In this document: piece after piece, positions 22,533-31,808 of the stretch
How the letters are laid out: every line of letters begins with the position of its first letter
Position numbering within the stretch: position 1 is the stretch's first letter
Source of the DNA: a virus
IMG/VR virus record: IMGVR_UViG_3300038825_001329
Location: 1 to 49,405 of that record
Reading direction: 5' to 3' (one strand)
DNA: 49,405 bases
The notes under the pieces: model-generated
What the model was told of the DNA's origin: nothing
Seen by the model: only the letters and a program-made list of their open reading frames with translations
Database searches by the model: none
Position numbers and translations under genes: made by a program

Positions 22533-24949
22533 TGGCTACGACCTACTACCGCTTGGAATACAGTAACCGAGCAGGCGGCTCGTTTACCGAAGAGGGCGCG
22601 TTTGTCACCTGGAACGCAGGCGCAGATAGCGGCTTCATCGTTACCGACATTGCCGACGGTACGTCCGGGGTTCTGTATATCGCGCTCGTTGGCTCGCCAA
22701 CCGTACCCGATAGTGCTGACACCCTGACACAAGGCGGCGTAACCGCTGACGTCGATACGTCTAATGTGCTGCTTTACCCGGCGTACCTGCGCGACGACGT
22801 GAGCGTGACGGACACCGCTGGCGTTATCGACATCCGTTGGACCGGTCCTGCGATTGGCGCTACGCATTCATTCTTTTTTGACGGGCAGACGTCTAGCGTT
22901 GTCGGTAGTGAGGTTCTAACGTTCAGCGGCGGCGCACAGTGCGAGGTCATTACAGTCGTAAGTGACGCGGGCGCGTCCGGCGAGCTGGACGTTCGTTGGA
23001 TAACATTCCTCGATACCGTAGGCTTACCCGCTGACAACGAAACGTTTACCGGGGATTCAGGCGGCGACGGCACGCTGAATGGCGAAGTCCACCCGCGTGG
23101 CTATGAGCCCCTGGAACTGCACCGATTCCTGTCGCTGCTGAACTCGACCGAAACAATCGCGGGCGACGATGACCTGAGCATTGTCGACTTCACGGTGTCT
23201 GACCGGTCGACTGACCAGATTGTCACGCTGCTGAATAGCGTAAATATTGACGACACCGTTGCGCAGCACATGTACGGCGGTTCTATTGAGCAGGGCAGCG
23301 ACGACACGCGTGAACTCTATTCAGGTCTGGGTGTGGGTGTTACGACGCCACTTGCTTCGACGCGGCCAATCATTATTCGCGAAGACGCAATTTTCTCTGA
23401 TTACTGGAACAACGCGTATTTTCCCGACACTGTCGCGGGCAAGGTCCGCATTCTGCTGAAGACTGTCGAAGACGGCGTCAACATCGACGGGCGGCGCATC
23501 AAGGGCAAGCTGCTAGAATTTGGTGAGAACTACTTTGAAGCCGGGACGACGCTCGGCACGGGTGAAACTGCGCTCGCCCTGGTGTCGTCGCCTGATGGTA
23601 ATAACAACACTGCCGTTGGTACGGTCTCTGCCTACTCGCCAATCCTGACCGAGAATTTTCAGACCCTGGACTTTGGCGAGGGTAGCGGCGCGACCCCGTT
23701 CTACCTATCCGTTGACTTCGACACGAATAGCTCACTGGAAACGTACGAATACACCAAGTACATCCAGCGGCGCAGTACTGTTGAGACGCTGTTTGCGCGT
23801 GATGCGCAATTGTTCACCGGCCTCAACGTCAACTTCGCATATGACGGCGAGAGCGCAAACCTGACGGCCCAGGAAATTCTCGCGTACGGAACCGAGGTTC
23901 CATACACGGGCGGCACCGGCACACTGGTAGCCGTAGGCGACACGGTCAAGGGCAGCACATCCGGCGCGCGAGGGCGCGTTATCTACGTGGACGACGCGGC
24001 TGGCACCGGCACAATCATCGTCGCGGACTCGACAGGCAATTTCAATAACACCGAATCCCTGACCACGCTGCGCGGCGCAAGCGAATGGACGGCGACGTCC
24101 GGCACCGTCGTGAACAACACGGCGTCCGGTCAGATCTGCCTGTACGGTCTGGATGACGGCGGCACGACCGGCAACATCTACGGCCAGCAAATCACTGGTG
24201 TTGTCCCGGTCGATGACCAGACGCTTTTTGGCGTAACGTCCAATAACACGGTCGATGTTAACGGTTCGGTCAGCACGCGGACAATCAATAACCAGTTTGT
24301 GGGTTCGTACACCGGGACCAACTACAACCCGGTCAACTTCGGTATTGCGATTGACCCGTCAGATGCCATTGCCGGTGACCAGTTCACCAACCTGCTGGAT
24401 ACGACAATCCAGCCGCCAGATAACCGGACCGGAGCGGTGACCAACTTGGCTATAGGCGACTATGTGACGGTCTATCCATACGACGGTGTTGCGACAGACG
24501 TCAACGGTGACGCCGAGCCGGACTTCAACGAGATGACTTTATCAGTGGCGTTGACTACTGGCGTATCTACCGAGGTCGAGGTTGGGGCCTCTAATGTTCC
24601 AGCGAATACCCCGTCCGCAGGGTTTCTCCGGGTCCAGCGCGACAGCGATGACAACCTGGACCTGCTCGAATACACGTCAGTCAATACGTCGACCGGTGTG
24701 TTTACATTGGGCGGCTCCACGACGACTGCGCCCAGTAACGCGGCAATCTCCAACACGGTGATGCGGTCATTGATTGACGAGTCCGTAACCAGCGGCACGC
24801 AGTTGAGCTACACGGCGCAGTTCACGGTCGCTAACAACGTGGCCATCACGGTGCGCCGAGGCGGCTCGCCTAGCCCCATCAAGACGTTTAAGACAACGGC
24901 TAGTTTTGGGGCGTTCTCGGTGCAGGCTGTGCGGACCCCGGATGCGTAA
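22532..24949 (+). CDS. Large beta-rich virion appendage protein
   Basis: 805 residues, start overlapping the previous stop. Almost wholly Thr/Gly/Asp/Val-rich beta structure without long helices. Repeated short modules contain G-D-T-V-x-G-S-T-S-G-A-R-G-R-V-type turns, as in phage head-fibre, decoration or baseplate-like proteins (YTGGTGTLVAVGDTVKGST at about residues 456-475). Codons are richer in C at third positions than in neighbouring blocks. It opens a series of about nine appendage genes and is probably a large fibre or tail component; no enzymatic motif was seen. Confidence 0.68.
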   Translation: MATTYYRLEYSNRAGGSFTEEGAFVTWNAGADSGFIVTDIADGTSGVLYIALVGSPTVPDSADTLTQGGVTADVDTSNVLLYPAYLRDDVSVTDTAGVIDIRWTGPAIGATHSFFFDGQTSSVVGSEVLTFSGGAQCEVITVVSDAGASGELDVRWITFLDTVGLPADNETFTGDSGGDGTLNGEVHPRGYEPLELHRFLSLLNSTETIAGDDDLSIVDFTVSDRSTDQIVTLLNSVNIDDTVAQHMYGGSIEQGSDDTRELYSGLGVGVTTPLASTRPIIIREDAIFSDYWNNAYFPDTVAGKVRILLKTVEDGVNIDGRRIKGKLLEFGENYFEAGTTLGTGETALALVSSPDGNNNTAVGTVSAYSPILTENFQTLDFGEGSGATPFYLSVDFDTNSSLETYEYTKYIQRRSTVETLFARDAQLFTGLNVNFAYDGESANLTAQEILAYGTEVPYTGGTGTLVAVGDTVKGSTSGARGRVIYVDDAAGTGTIIVADSTGNFNNTESLTTLRGASEWTATSGTVVNNTASGQICLYGLDDGGTTGNIYGQQITGVVPVDDQTLFGVTSNNTVDVNGSVSTRTINNQFVGSYTGTNYNPVNFGIAIDPSDAIAGDQFTNLLDTTIQPPDNRTGAVTNLAIGDYVTVYPYDGVATDVNGDAEPDFNEMTLSVALTTGVSTEVEVGASNVPANTPSAGFLRVQRDSDDNLDLLEYTSVNTSTGVFTLGGSTTTAPSNAAISNTVMRSLIDESVTSGTQLSYTAQFTVANNVAITVRRGGSPSPIKTFKTTASFGAFSVQAVRTPDA

Positions 24950-25368
24950 TGTTCAGCGTCGCATTAGTTACATCATCGACCCAGCATTGGGAGCAACAGT
25001 GGTCATACCTGCTATCTAACTTTGCACCGGTTAATCTCTTTGTGCTGTTGGGTTCGCTTAACCGCAAGGTGCGTCCGTTTGCGGACTATGTGAGTGTTGG
25101 GACGGCAGAGGGTTTGCCGTCCCCCCTCGTCCTGCTAACACCAAAGAACGGCACTTACTTCGCCGGAGAGACGCCGCTGCCAGAATTTAATCACCCGCCA
25201 TATGCCTGCTACATGTTTGGCTCGGACAACATCACGTTGTCGACAGACCACATGGGTAGCCGCAAGCCCGACCATTCGGTGTATGTGCCGACGTCAACGA
25301 AGGATGACATGTATTCGTACATGGCGGGCTCGGTCACGCTCTACGACAGGATGATGAAGCGTGGCTAA
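24949..25368 (+). CDS. Alpha/beta protein, possible SPOUT-like fold
   Basis: 139 residues; ATG overlaps the previous stop by one base. The N-terminus is Rossmann-like (FSVALVTSSTQHWEQQWSYL then APVNLFVLLGSLNRKV), unlike its beta-rich neighbours. The segment PPYACYMFGSDNITLSTDHM, then DHSVYVPTSTKDDMYSYMAG and SVTLYDRMMKRG, recalls the cofactor-binding knot of TrmH/SpoU-type RNA methyltransferases (strand-FGxD/E-x-x-L-S, strand-P, helix ending in LYD). This is resemblance by eye only. Within tail genes an RNA-modifying or capsular function would be surprising. Alternatively it is a fibre-modifying or assembly enzyme. Confidence 0.5.
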   Translation: MFSVALVTSSTQHWEQQWSYLLSNFAPVNLFVLLGSLNRKVRPFADYVSVGTAEGLPSPLVLLTPKNGTYFAGETPLPEFNHPPYACYMFGSDNITLSTDHMGSRKPDHSVYVPTSTKDDMYSYMAGSVTLYDRMMKRG

Positions 25369-27037
25369 CCAGATCACCGACAACCGGACCCAGGTTAGTA
25401 GCGCAGATACTGCCACTGATTTTGTGGACCTTGGCGGCAGCGTCTCATCTGTTGCAAACAATGAAGACACCGAGTTCAAAATTGAGGGCTTATCGTCCGT
25501 AGGTGAAGTTATAGGCACCAGCTTGGGCGGGCAGCTGTACAACGCCGGCACTCCCCAGAATTATTCAAACAACACGTTCTACATCTGGGCGGCAACCACG
25601 ATTGCAGGGGTACTCGACACTAAGGCAAACGGCGGATTCCGCATACGTTTTTGTGGAGGCACTATCACCGACTTTTTTGAGGTTTATGTAGCCGGTGCTG
25701 GCGACGAGTGGCCCGCTGCCATCTCCGGCGGCTGGGTTCAGTTTGTCGTTGATATTGAAGAAGCCCGGTCGCAGGCAGTCACCAACGGTTGGACAGGCGG
25801 CACGACCCCAGCCACAAGTTCAATCCAGTACGTGGGGTTTGCGGCGGTCACTAACGGCGCGATGGTGCGAATGGTGAACAACTGTTGGATTGACGAGATT
25901 CGGCGCTTACCAACTGGCACGCCAGGAATTATCGTGGAAGGGCGCAACGGCGGCACGACCGATTGGACGAGCGCGGACATTGCTTCCACACTAGGACTGT
26001 CTACCGGCACGTTTATTGAGACGACTGCAGGCGCATACAAGATCAACACGCCCATCCAGTTCGGTATCAACGACACGACGACTCACGCGTTTACCGACAC
26101 CAACAAGATTTGGCTATGGGATACCCAAGAATTTATTCCTGACGGTTTCTACAGTATCTCGGCACTGGGCAACTCAGGCGGCACAACAAACGTAACATTA
26201 GGTGCCAAGGCCGGTACAGGTGACGCTGCGACGGGCGCGCAGGGTTTGACCATTGCCGCAGCATCGAACGGCAAGCGTTGGGATATGGACCTCGACGACC
26301 CCAACCTGGACGGCATTAATTTCTACGGGTGCTCGTTCCAACATGGTGGCACCTTCCAACTGGATGACGCAGCGGTCGAGGTTATATCGACGCTATATAT
26401 CGACTGCACTCAGGCAGTAGTGCAGGACAGTCTGCAGTTACGAAATACGGTTGTAGCGCCAGCCAACGGTGATGGCGTTGCGTTCATGGTGACCGATGAT
26501 TTCCTAGATATCAGGTTCACGACGTTCAACTTCTTGGACGGACATGCCATTGAGATAACGGCTCAGACGGTTAACCCGCAGGAGAACCGTGGCAACCTGT
26601 TTAACGGTGCGTTCTCGACCACGCCCGGCAGCACTGACGCAGCCATGTATAACAACAGTGGTTCGGGTCAGCTGACGATCGACAATACGAACTCAACCAA
26701 CCTCAACATCAATTCGTACCGCAACGGCACCAGTGCCTCGACGCTCATACAGAACTCGGTGACTGTGCAGGTGACTGTGCAGGACACGACCGGTACGCCA
26801 ATCCAGAATGCCAAGGTATTTTTGGAAGAAGACCCAGGCGGAACCGACGTGATTAGCTTCGGAGTTACCGACGTCAACGGTGAGGTCAGCACCACGTTCA
26901 GCGGGTCAGTGCCGCAGGATGTTATCGGCTATGTATCCAAGGGGACGAGCAGCCCTGTATACAAGCGAGCTAATATTAACGACACGATCGGTACTGGCGG
27001 GCTATCCGCCACAATCACATTGGTGAGTGACGAGTAA
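25361..27037 (+). CDS. Appendage protein with C-terminal Cna-B/Ig-like domain
   Basis: 558 residues from GTG 25361, overlapping the previous gene by 8 bases. N-terminal beta region (about 1-180), then a probable beta-helix (about 190-450) with Asn/Asp-rich rungs (DDPNLDGINFYGCSFQHGG). Residues about 465-558 look like a Cna-B-type Ig fold: VQVTVQDTTGTPIQNAKVFL then GVTDVNGEVSTTFSG. Ig-like C-terminal modules on phage fibres often bind surface sugars weakly. The build fits a tail-spike or adhesin component. The next gene starts on its last base. Confidence 0.7.
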   Translation: MANQITDNRTQVSSADTATDFVDLGGSVSSVANNEDTEFKIEGLSSVGEVIGTSLGGQLYNAGTPQNYSNNTFYIWAATTIAGVLDTKANGGFRIRFCGGTITDFFEVYVAGAGDEWPAAISGGWVQFVVDIEEARSQAVTNGWTGGTTPATSSIQYVGFAAVTNGAMVRMVNNCWIDEIRRLPTGTPGIIVEGRNGGTTDWTSADIASTLGLSTGTFIETTAGAYKINTPIQFGINDTTTHAFTDTNKIWLWDTQEFIPDGFYSISALGNSGGTTNVTLGAKAGTGDAATGAQGLTIAAASNGKRWDMDLDDPNLDGINFYGCSFQHGGTFQLDDAAVEVISTLYIDCTQAVVQDSLQLRNTVVAPANGDGVAFMVTDDFLDIRFTTFNFLDGHAIEITAQTVNPQENRGNLFNGAFSTTPGSTDAAMYNNSGSGQLTIDNTNSTNLNINSYRNGTSASTLIQNSVTVQVTVQDTTGTPIQNAKVFLEEDPGGTDVISFGVTDVNGEVSTTFSGSVPQDVIGYVSKGTSSPVYKRANINDTIGTGGLSATITLVSDE

Positions 27038-29004
27038 TGGCGATTACTGTCAACTGGGCGACTGACCAGATCATTAATATCCCAAAAGCGGATATGACAT
27101 TGGTGCAGCTATCTCCGGTTGAGATTCGCGAGCTGGATACGGACAGCTTTTTCTTGACGCTGAAAGACTTGGAGTCCTCCATCGAGGGCATACCCTGGCC
27201 CAATACCCAACGAAATGCGTCCCCCGTACTGCTGGGCGGCATCACGTATGCACGAGTGCTTGAGATTATTGACCCCTACACCGTCACGTTTGAGGATGGC
27301 ACGTATGTCGTGCAGCTGACCGGGTCGAACAACAACCTCATTGAGCGGACGAACCCCAACCAAGTATCGGTGCAGGGCAACAACGCGGCGGGCTTAATCC
27401 AGACTCAGGAGATTCAGTACAGTTCGTTCCAGGGCGGCGTGACTATCGACCAAGCCAACGGCACGGCAGGGCAGGCGTACCCTGCTGGCACGCGGCAAAG
27501 CCCGGTCAACAACCTGACCGACGCGAAGTTCATCGCTGACCTGCGCGGCTTCGATAAATTTTTCGTTAAAGGCACGTTTACCTTTGATGTAGCCGATACC
27601 ATTGACGGGTTTGAGCTTCAGGGTGAATCTTTCACGCGCACGGTGATCAACCTCACTTCCGCTGCGACAATTGAGAATTGTAAATTTTCTAACGCTGCCA
27701 TCTCCGGTTCTCTGGATGGCGGTAACGACGTATTCTCTTGCCGAGTTGGCTCGCTCGATTATATAGATGGGGTCATATATGACAGTGAACTAGAGGTTGG
27801 CACGATTACGCTAGGCGGCACGCAAGCTGACTTTGTTCGCTGCTACAGTGGCGTCGCTGGTGGTGGACCTTCGCAAACGCCCGTGCTTGACCTGGGCGGC
27901 ACTGGCACCTCCCTTGTCATCCGAGACTATCATGGTGGCTTGACACTAACCAACTACACGAGCGGGACCGACCCTGCCTCTATTGACCTGTCGTCTGGCC
28001 GGATTACCTTCGACAGCACAATATCTGCGGGGCAGTTCGCTGTTCGCGGCGTTGGGTTTGTTGAAGACAACAGCACCGGCACTGCCATTATCAAGTCTCA
28101 GATTCTCGATGCTAACCAGATCAACTTAGCCAACTACGAAGGCTCAGTCTGGATAGACCCGTCGACGTCGAATACCGGCACAGAGTACCCGGTAGGCAGT
28201 CCTGCTGCGCCCGTCAACAATGGCGCTGACGCTCAAACAATTGCGACGCAATTGGCGCTTTACAACTTGACCATTCGCGGTAACACAACGATTACCAGCA
28301 CGCATACCAACATGAAATTCTGGGGGCGTAGTCCGCGAACCACGCAACTGACGATTGACTCAGCGGCAACGTTGTCTGGGTGTGAATTTGAATTGTTGTT
28401 GCTGACCGGCGACCTGAGCAGCAACGGGTCAAGCTATTTCATCACTGTCGCGCTCAAGGACGTGGCGGGCGTCTTCGGCCACTTGGAAGGGTGCGTGCTG
28501 CGCGAAGGCACAAACACTATCAACACGTTCGTCATGCTCAATAAATGCGCAGCGGTGAGCGCGGTCAATCCCGGCACGGACATCCCTATCCTTGACTGTA
28601 ACGGAGATGGCCGCATTGCTGCGCGGTCGCTGGATGGTGAGATCATTATCCAGAACAAGACCAGCGGCAATGATTGCTCGCTGCATCTGGAAGGCGCAGT
28701 GGTGACGTTGACCAGCACCATCACGGCAGGCACTTGGCGTTTTCATGGCGTAGGCACGGTCATTAACCAGTCCGGCGGCACGGCCGTCATTGATACGACC
28801 GACCTTGTCTCGCCGCAATCTGTTGCAGCGGCGGTAGGCGACAACGCCAAGATTGTTGACATCTTCCGGCGTTTAGACCTCGACGCCGCCGCGCCTAACA
28901 CGCACAAGAACGACAACACTGAGATCACAAACTCAGAGTTTGACTTAACCACATCCGACAATGGTGACGGCACTTACACCGTGACTCGTACAAATAACCC
29001 GTAG
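27037..29004 (+). CDS. Tail-spike-like beta-helix protein with internal duplication
   Basis: 655 residues. A short N-terminal domain (about 1-125), similar in style to virion-docking domains, precedes two related halves, each beginning with a G-x-V-x-I-D segment, followed by a Y-P-x-G-(S/T) turn and V-N-N. Each half is a right-handed beta-helix-like stretch ending with TSG, T-(S/D)-S-T-I-(S/T)-A-G and an F-x-G-V-G motif. This is typical of trimeric spikes or fibres that bind polysaccharide. No active-site acid pair can be assigned. A short C-terminal tail (FDLTTSDNGDGTYTVTRTN) closes it. Confidence 0.72.
   Translation: MAITVNWATDQIINIPKADMTLVQLSPVEIRELDTDSFFLTLKDLESSIEGIPWPNTQRNASPVLLGGITYARVLEIIDPYTVTFEDGTYVVQLTGSNNNLIERTNPNQVSVQGNNAAGLIQTQEIQYSSFQGGVTIDQANGTAGQAYPAGTRQSPVNNLTDAKFIADLRGFDKFFVKGTFTFDVADTIDGFELQGESFTRTVINLTSAATIENCKFSNAAISGSLDGGNDVFSCRVGSLDYIDGVIYDSELEVGTITLGGTQADFVRCYSGVAGGGPSQTPVLDLGGTGTSLVIRDYHGGLTLTNYTSGTDPASIDLSSGRITFDSTISAGQFAVRGVGFVEDNSTGTAIIKSQILDANQINLANYEGSVWIDPSTSNTGTEYPVGSPAAPVNNGADAQTIATQLALYNLTIRGNTTITSTHTNMKFWGRSPRTTQLTIDSAATLSGCEFELLLLTGDLSSNGSSYFITVALKDVAGVFGHLEGCVLREGTNTINTFVMLNKCAAVSAVNPGTDIPILDCNGDGRIAARSLDGEIIIQNKTSGNDCSLHLEGAVVTLTSTITAGTWRFHGVGTVINQSGGTAVIDTTDLVSPQSVAAAVGDNAKIVDIFRRLDLDAAAPNTHKNDNTEITNSEFDLTTSDNGDGTYTVTRTNNP
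27418..28830 (+). repeat. Internal gene duplication in the spike protein
   Basis: Two protein halves of about 230 residues (from about 27418 and from about 28125) align end to end at low identity with conserved landmarks: GGVTIDQ / GSVWIDP, AYPAGT / EYPVGS, SPVNN / APVNN, DSTISAG / TSTITAG, RGVGFVEDNS / HGVGTVINQS. The DNA itself is well diverged, so the duplication is old. Confidence 0.75.
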
Positions 29005-29047
29005 GTAAGGCCCGCTATGTGAAGTCGGCAATTGAGGGAAAAGTATA

Positions 29048-29539
29048 ATGGCTATTACGTTTGGTACGTCTACTGCATTCACCACTACGGGGTTTGAATC
29101 CCTGGGGGACGATGAGTGGGCCGAGTCTACTCAGATTGACCTGACCAGTGTAGATGCTCACGATATCATGGTGGGTGGTAAGGTAGTCGGCGGTGCTAAC
29201 ATCGCTGACGGAGACACCGTTGAGGTTTACCTTAGTGCAGCCTGGGACAAGTCTAATCCAACCACGTCTATCGGTGGTTCTACTGGAACGGGCTTAGATG
29301 GTGTGGACTCAACTGAAACTGAAGGTATCGCATTCCAGAAGGAAGGGTTACGGCTGGTTGAGGTAATCACATTTGGTGGTGCTTCTGAGACACAGCATAT
29401 GAATCCAGTGTCAGTCATGAGTGCCTTTGGTTTTATACCACCGTACCTATCAGTCATCATTCATAACGCTCAGACTACAGCGGCTGATGACTTAAGCACT
29501 GGTAACGAGTTCAAGTACACAACGATCAAGTACGCTTAA
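29048..29539 (+). CDS. Small beta-rich virion protein
   Basis: 163 residues with GAGGG before the ATG; its own 43-base leader breaks the close packing of the preceding genes. Thr/Gly-rich strands (TAFTTTGFESLGDDEWAEST, VDAHDIMVGGKVVGGANIAD) and VSVMSAFGFIPPYLSVIIHN suggest a compact beta sandwich of the decoration or fibre-tip type. The codon choice (more T and A) differs from 22532-29004, hinting at separate acquisition. Function unknown. Confidence 0.65.
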   Translation: MAITFGTSTAFTTTGFESLGDDEWAESTQIDLTSVDAHDIMVGGKVVGGANIADGDTVEVYLSAAWDKSNPTTSIGGSTGTGLDGVDSTETEGIAFQKEGLRLVEVITFGGASETQHMNPVSVMSAFGFIPPYLSVIIHNAQTTAADDLSTGNEFKYTTIKYA

Positions 29540-29585
29540 TCTCTAGGGCCAGGCAACTTAAGGTCCAACAATTTGGAGAGCTTAC

Positions 29586-30458
29586 ATGGCTGATACAGCT
29601 ATCTTTGACTTAGTGGCTGAGACAGCCATGACAGCTGCCCACGAGTTTGTCGTACAGGACACCAGTGCCGCCACGGTCGCACAGGCTGCAACGTTTGCGC
29701 TGACGGGTGGCCTGGAGTACGACGCTCAAACGGTCACTACGACAGACATCACTGGTGCTGTGGGTAAACTCTACGGCGTGACCATTGCAGGCTTGACAGC
29801 CGACCGTAACCTGACGCTACCGTCCGCCCAGGTGGGTGAGCGGCTTGGTGTGCATGTTATTGATGGTGATGCTAGCTTCGAGCTAATACTGAAAGGTGCG
29901 GCTAGCCAGACTATCAATGGCGGCAGTGCTGCTACCGAATGGTCTCGCATATTTATTGCTGGCGAAACAGTTGTCTTTCGTTGTACGGCAGCGAATACGT
30001 GGATTGTTGAGTACGACGGGAGGATACCGTGCAAGTTTCACGCGCAACCATCCGCAGATTTAACAACGACCCATAGCGCAGGTACTTGGACGGATGCGGG
30101 ATTTAATTCTGAGGAATACGACATAGGCGACGTTTACGACACATCGAGCCCGTTTCGATTTACATGCAGGCGCGACGGTAAGTGGGAATTTGGAATTGTC
30201 CTAGGCCCGGCCGGGTCTGTTTCCGACCAAGATAATTGGGGCGCAGGTTTTGGGCTAAACAACCCATCTGTGCCTGATAGGAAATTTCTGAATAAATCGG
30301 CCGCAGCGGGAACAGTGGCGTTTACCTCTGGCGTCGCCACCTTCGACCTATCTACTGGCGATACTATTGATGCTATGTTCTTGACCACTCAAGCGAATAT
30401 TGGCATTGAGGGTACTGATGTGACGAAGTCTTGGTTTGCAGGGAAAGAGCTATTATGA
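29586..30458 (+). CDS. Fibre-like protein with C1q/TNF-like C-terminus
   Basis: 290 residues, GGAG 8 bases upstream. The N-terminal half has the virion-fibre pattern (YGVTIAGLTADRNLTLPSAQ, VGERLGVHVIDGDASFELIL, TINGGSAATEWSRIFIAGE), a repeated motif in phage particle proteins that handle a jelly-roll shoulder. The C-terminal half (SPFRFTCRRDGKWEFGIVLG, DTIDAMFLTTQANIG) has the strand spacing of C1q/TNF-like trimeric heads. Likely a receptor-binding or decorating fibre. It is coupled to the next gene by an ATGA overlap. Confidence 0.65.
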   Translation: MADTAIFDLVAETAMTAAHEFVVQDTSAATVAQAATFALTGGLEYDAQTVTTTDITGAVGKLYGVTIAGLTADRNLTLPSAQVGERLGVHVIDGDASFELILKGAASQTINGGSAATEWSRIFIAGETVVFRCTAANTWIVEYDGRIPCKFHAQPSADLTTTHSAGTWTDAGFNSEEYDIGDVYDTSSPFRFTCRRDGKWEFGIVLGPAGSVSDQDNWGAGFGLNNPSVPDRKFLNKSAAAGTVAFTSGVATFDLSTGDTIDAMFLTTQANIGIEGTDVTKSWFAGKELL

Positions 30459-30886
30459 ATAACACTGCGAATACTCTAATTCACTTAGGTTACACGCTGC
30501 TTGAGGATTTTGAGATTGGACGGGACGACGTTGTTGTTTGGGCAAAATCAGTAGTCAGCCCACCTACGCAAAGCGAGATAGACGTGGCTTCACTACCGGC
30601 AGCAAAGAGTCGCGCTAAGCGCGCCATTAAAGCCGAAGCTAAGCGTCGCATTCTCAGTGCAACACCTGAATGGAAACAACGTAACCAGATAGCTAGGAGC
30701 ATAAGGCTAGCTCGTAAGGAAGCTAGTGGGAACGCTACACCGGCAGAGGTAGCCGAACTAGATAACCTAGAGTCAGCTAGGGATACACTGGACGCTGTGC
30801 GTACAGCCAGTGACGCAGCAGAGGCTGCTATTGATGCTATGACTACAATTGAAGCCGTAGACTCATACGACACAGGGGGATGGTAA
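30455..30886 (+). CDS. Fibre-associated helical protein (chaperone-like position)
   Basis: 143 residues from ATG 30455 (AAAGAG 5 bases before), overlapping the fibre stop. A short N-terminal beta part (LGYTLLEDFEIGRDDVVVW) is followed by a long helix rich in Ala, Lys and Glu (AKSRAKRAIKAEAKRRILSA ... PAEVAELDNLESARDTLDAV). The helical half resembles the C-terminal region of small proteins encoded after phage fibres, some of which are assembly chaperones that can stay bound. The role is inferred from position. Confidence 0.65.
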   Translation: MNNTANTLIHLGYTLLEDFEIGRDDVVVWAKSVVSPPTQSEIDVASLPAAKSRAKRAIKAEAKRRILSATPEWKQRNQIARSIRLARKEASGNATPAEVAELDNLESARDTLDAVRTASDAAEAAIDAMTTIEAVDSYDTGGW

Positions 30887-30887
30887 G

Positions 30888-31808
30888 ATGGCTGCGGGTG
30901 ACAGCCTGCTACTCAGCAGTGGGGGTAGTCGGCTCAAGCTAGCTGAAGCGGGTGGTGGTGACACTGACGATGTGCTACTGCTGGCGACTGCCGATTTGAT
31001 ACTTCGGTCACTGAACAGCTCTGTACGGATTAGTAATCCTTACTCGATAAACCGCGCAAGCCCACAAGCGCGGGACTTAGAGGCCGCGTACCCGAACCAC
31101 ACTTGGATAGATGTAGCGGGCAACAACGACGGCACGATAGTTAGTGCGCCACCAGTAACCGCTGGTGTGGGTGGGCAACTAGCAAGTGATTTTGATGGCA
31201 CTAGTGACTATGTGGACCTTCCATACATCCCAACCGTACCTTTCTCGGTGGCTGCTTGGTTCCGCATAGACTCGGAACCGAATGCTAATGGCGCTATTTT
31301 TTCGGTGGCCGATTCATCCTCGGCAGTTGAGCGTCACATTTTGGTGGTAGAAAGTCTTACTGACGACAAGATAGCTGCCATATCAACGACGGTAGGACAG
31401 ACAAGCTTCTCTGTCACCGGAGCCTATGGCCCGGTAATAGAAGAGGGCGTTTGGCATCACGTTGTAGGGGTGTGGGCCGCAGATGATAGCCGTACAGTTT
31501 TTCTTGATGGTGTTGAGCATGAAACAAATACAACTACCGTCTCCCCCACGGGGCTAGACACTTCAGAAGCTGGGCGCTTAGCTGACTCTACCCCTAACTG
31601 GGAGTTTGATGGGCCGATATTTGACCTACGTGTCTATTCGCGGGCTGTATCTGCTGCCGAAGTCAGGAGAATGTATGCGCCAGCGACACGCTGGGAGTTG
31701 TACAGCCACCCACGAGCACCACTAATAATCGAAGGCACGGCAACTCCACCAGCAGGCCCTGCACCCGTTTATCTGTTTCACAATCGCCACCACAATAGGT
31801 CTGCATGA
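30888..31808 (+). CDS. LamG/concanavalin-type lectin fold virion protein
   Basis: 306 residues. After a short N-terminal docking part, residues about 75-275 carry the LamG_3 pattern: GNNDGTIVSAPPVTAGVGGQ then DFDGTSDYVDLPYIPT, FSVAAWFRIDSEP, WHHVVGVWAADDSRTVFLDG and FDGPIFDLRVYSRAVSAAEV. All core strands are present. Such domains bind sugars or proteins on the host surface and are frequent on environmental phage fibres. The 3' end overlaps the next gene by ATGA. Confidence 0.82.
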   Translation: MAAGDSLLLSSGGSRLKLAEAGGGDTDDVLLLATADLILRSLNSSVRISNPYSINRASPQARDLEAAYPNHTWIDVAGNNDGTIVSAPPVTAGVGGQLASDFDGTSDYVDLPYIPTVPFSVAAWFRIDSEPNANGAIFSVADSSSAVERHILVVESLTDDKIAAISTTVGQTSFSVTGAYGPVIEEGVWHHVVGVWAADDSRTVFLDGVEHETNTTTVSPTGLDTSEAGRLADSTPNWEFDGPIFDLRVYSRAVSAAEVRRMYAPATRWELYSHPRAPLIIEGTATPPAGPAPVYLFHNRHHNRSA

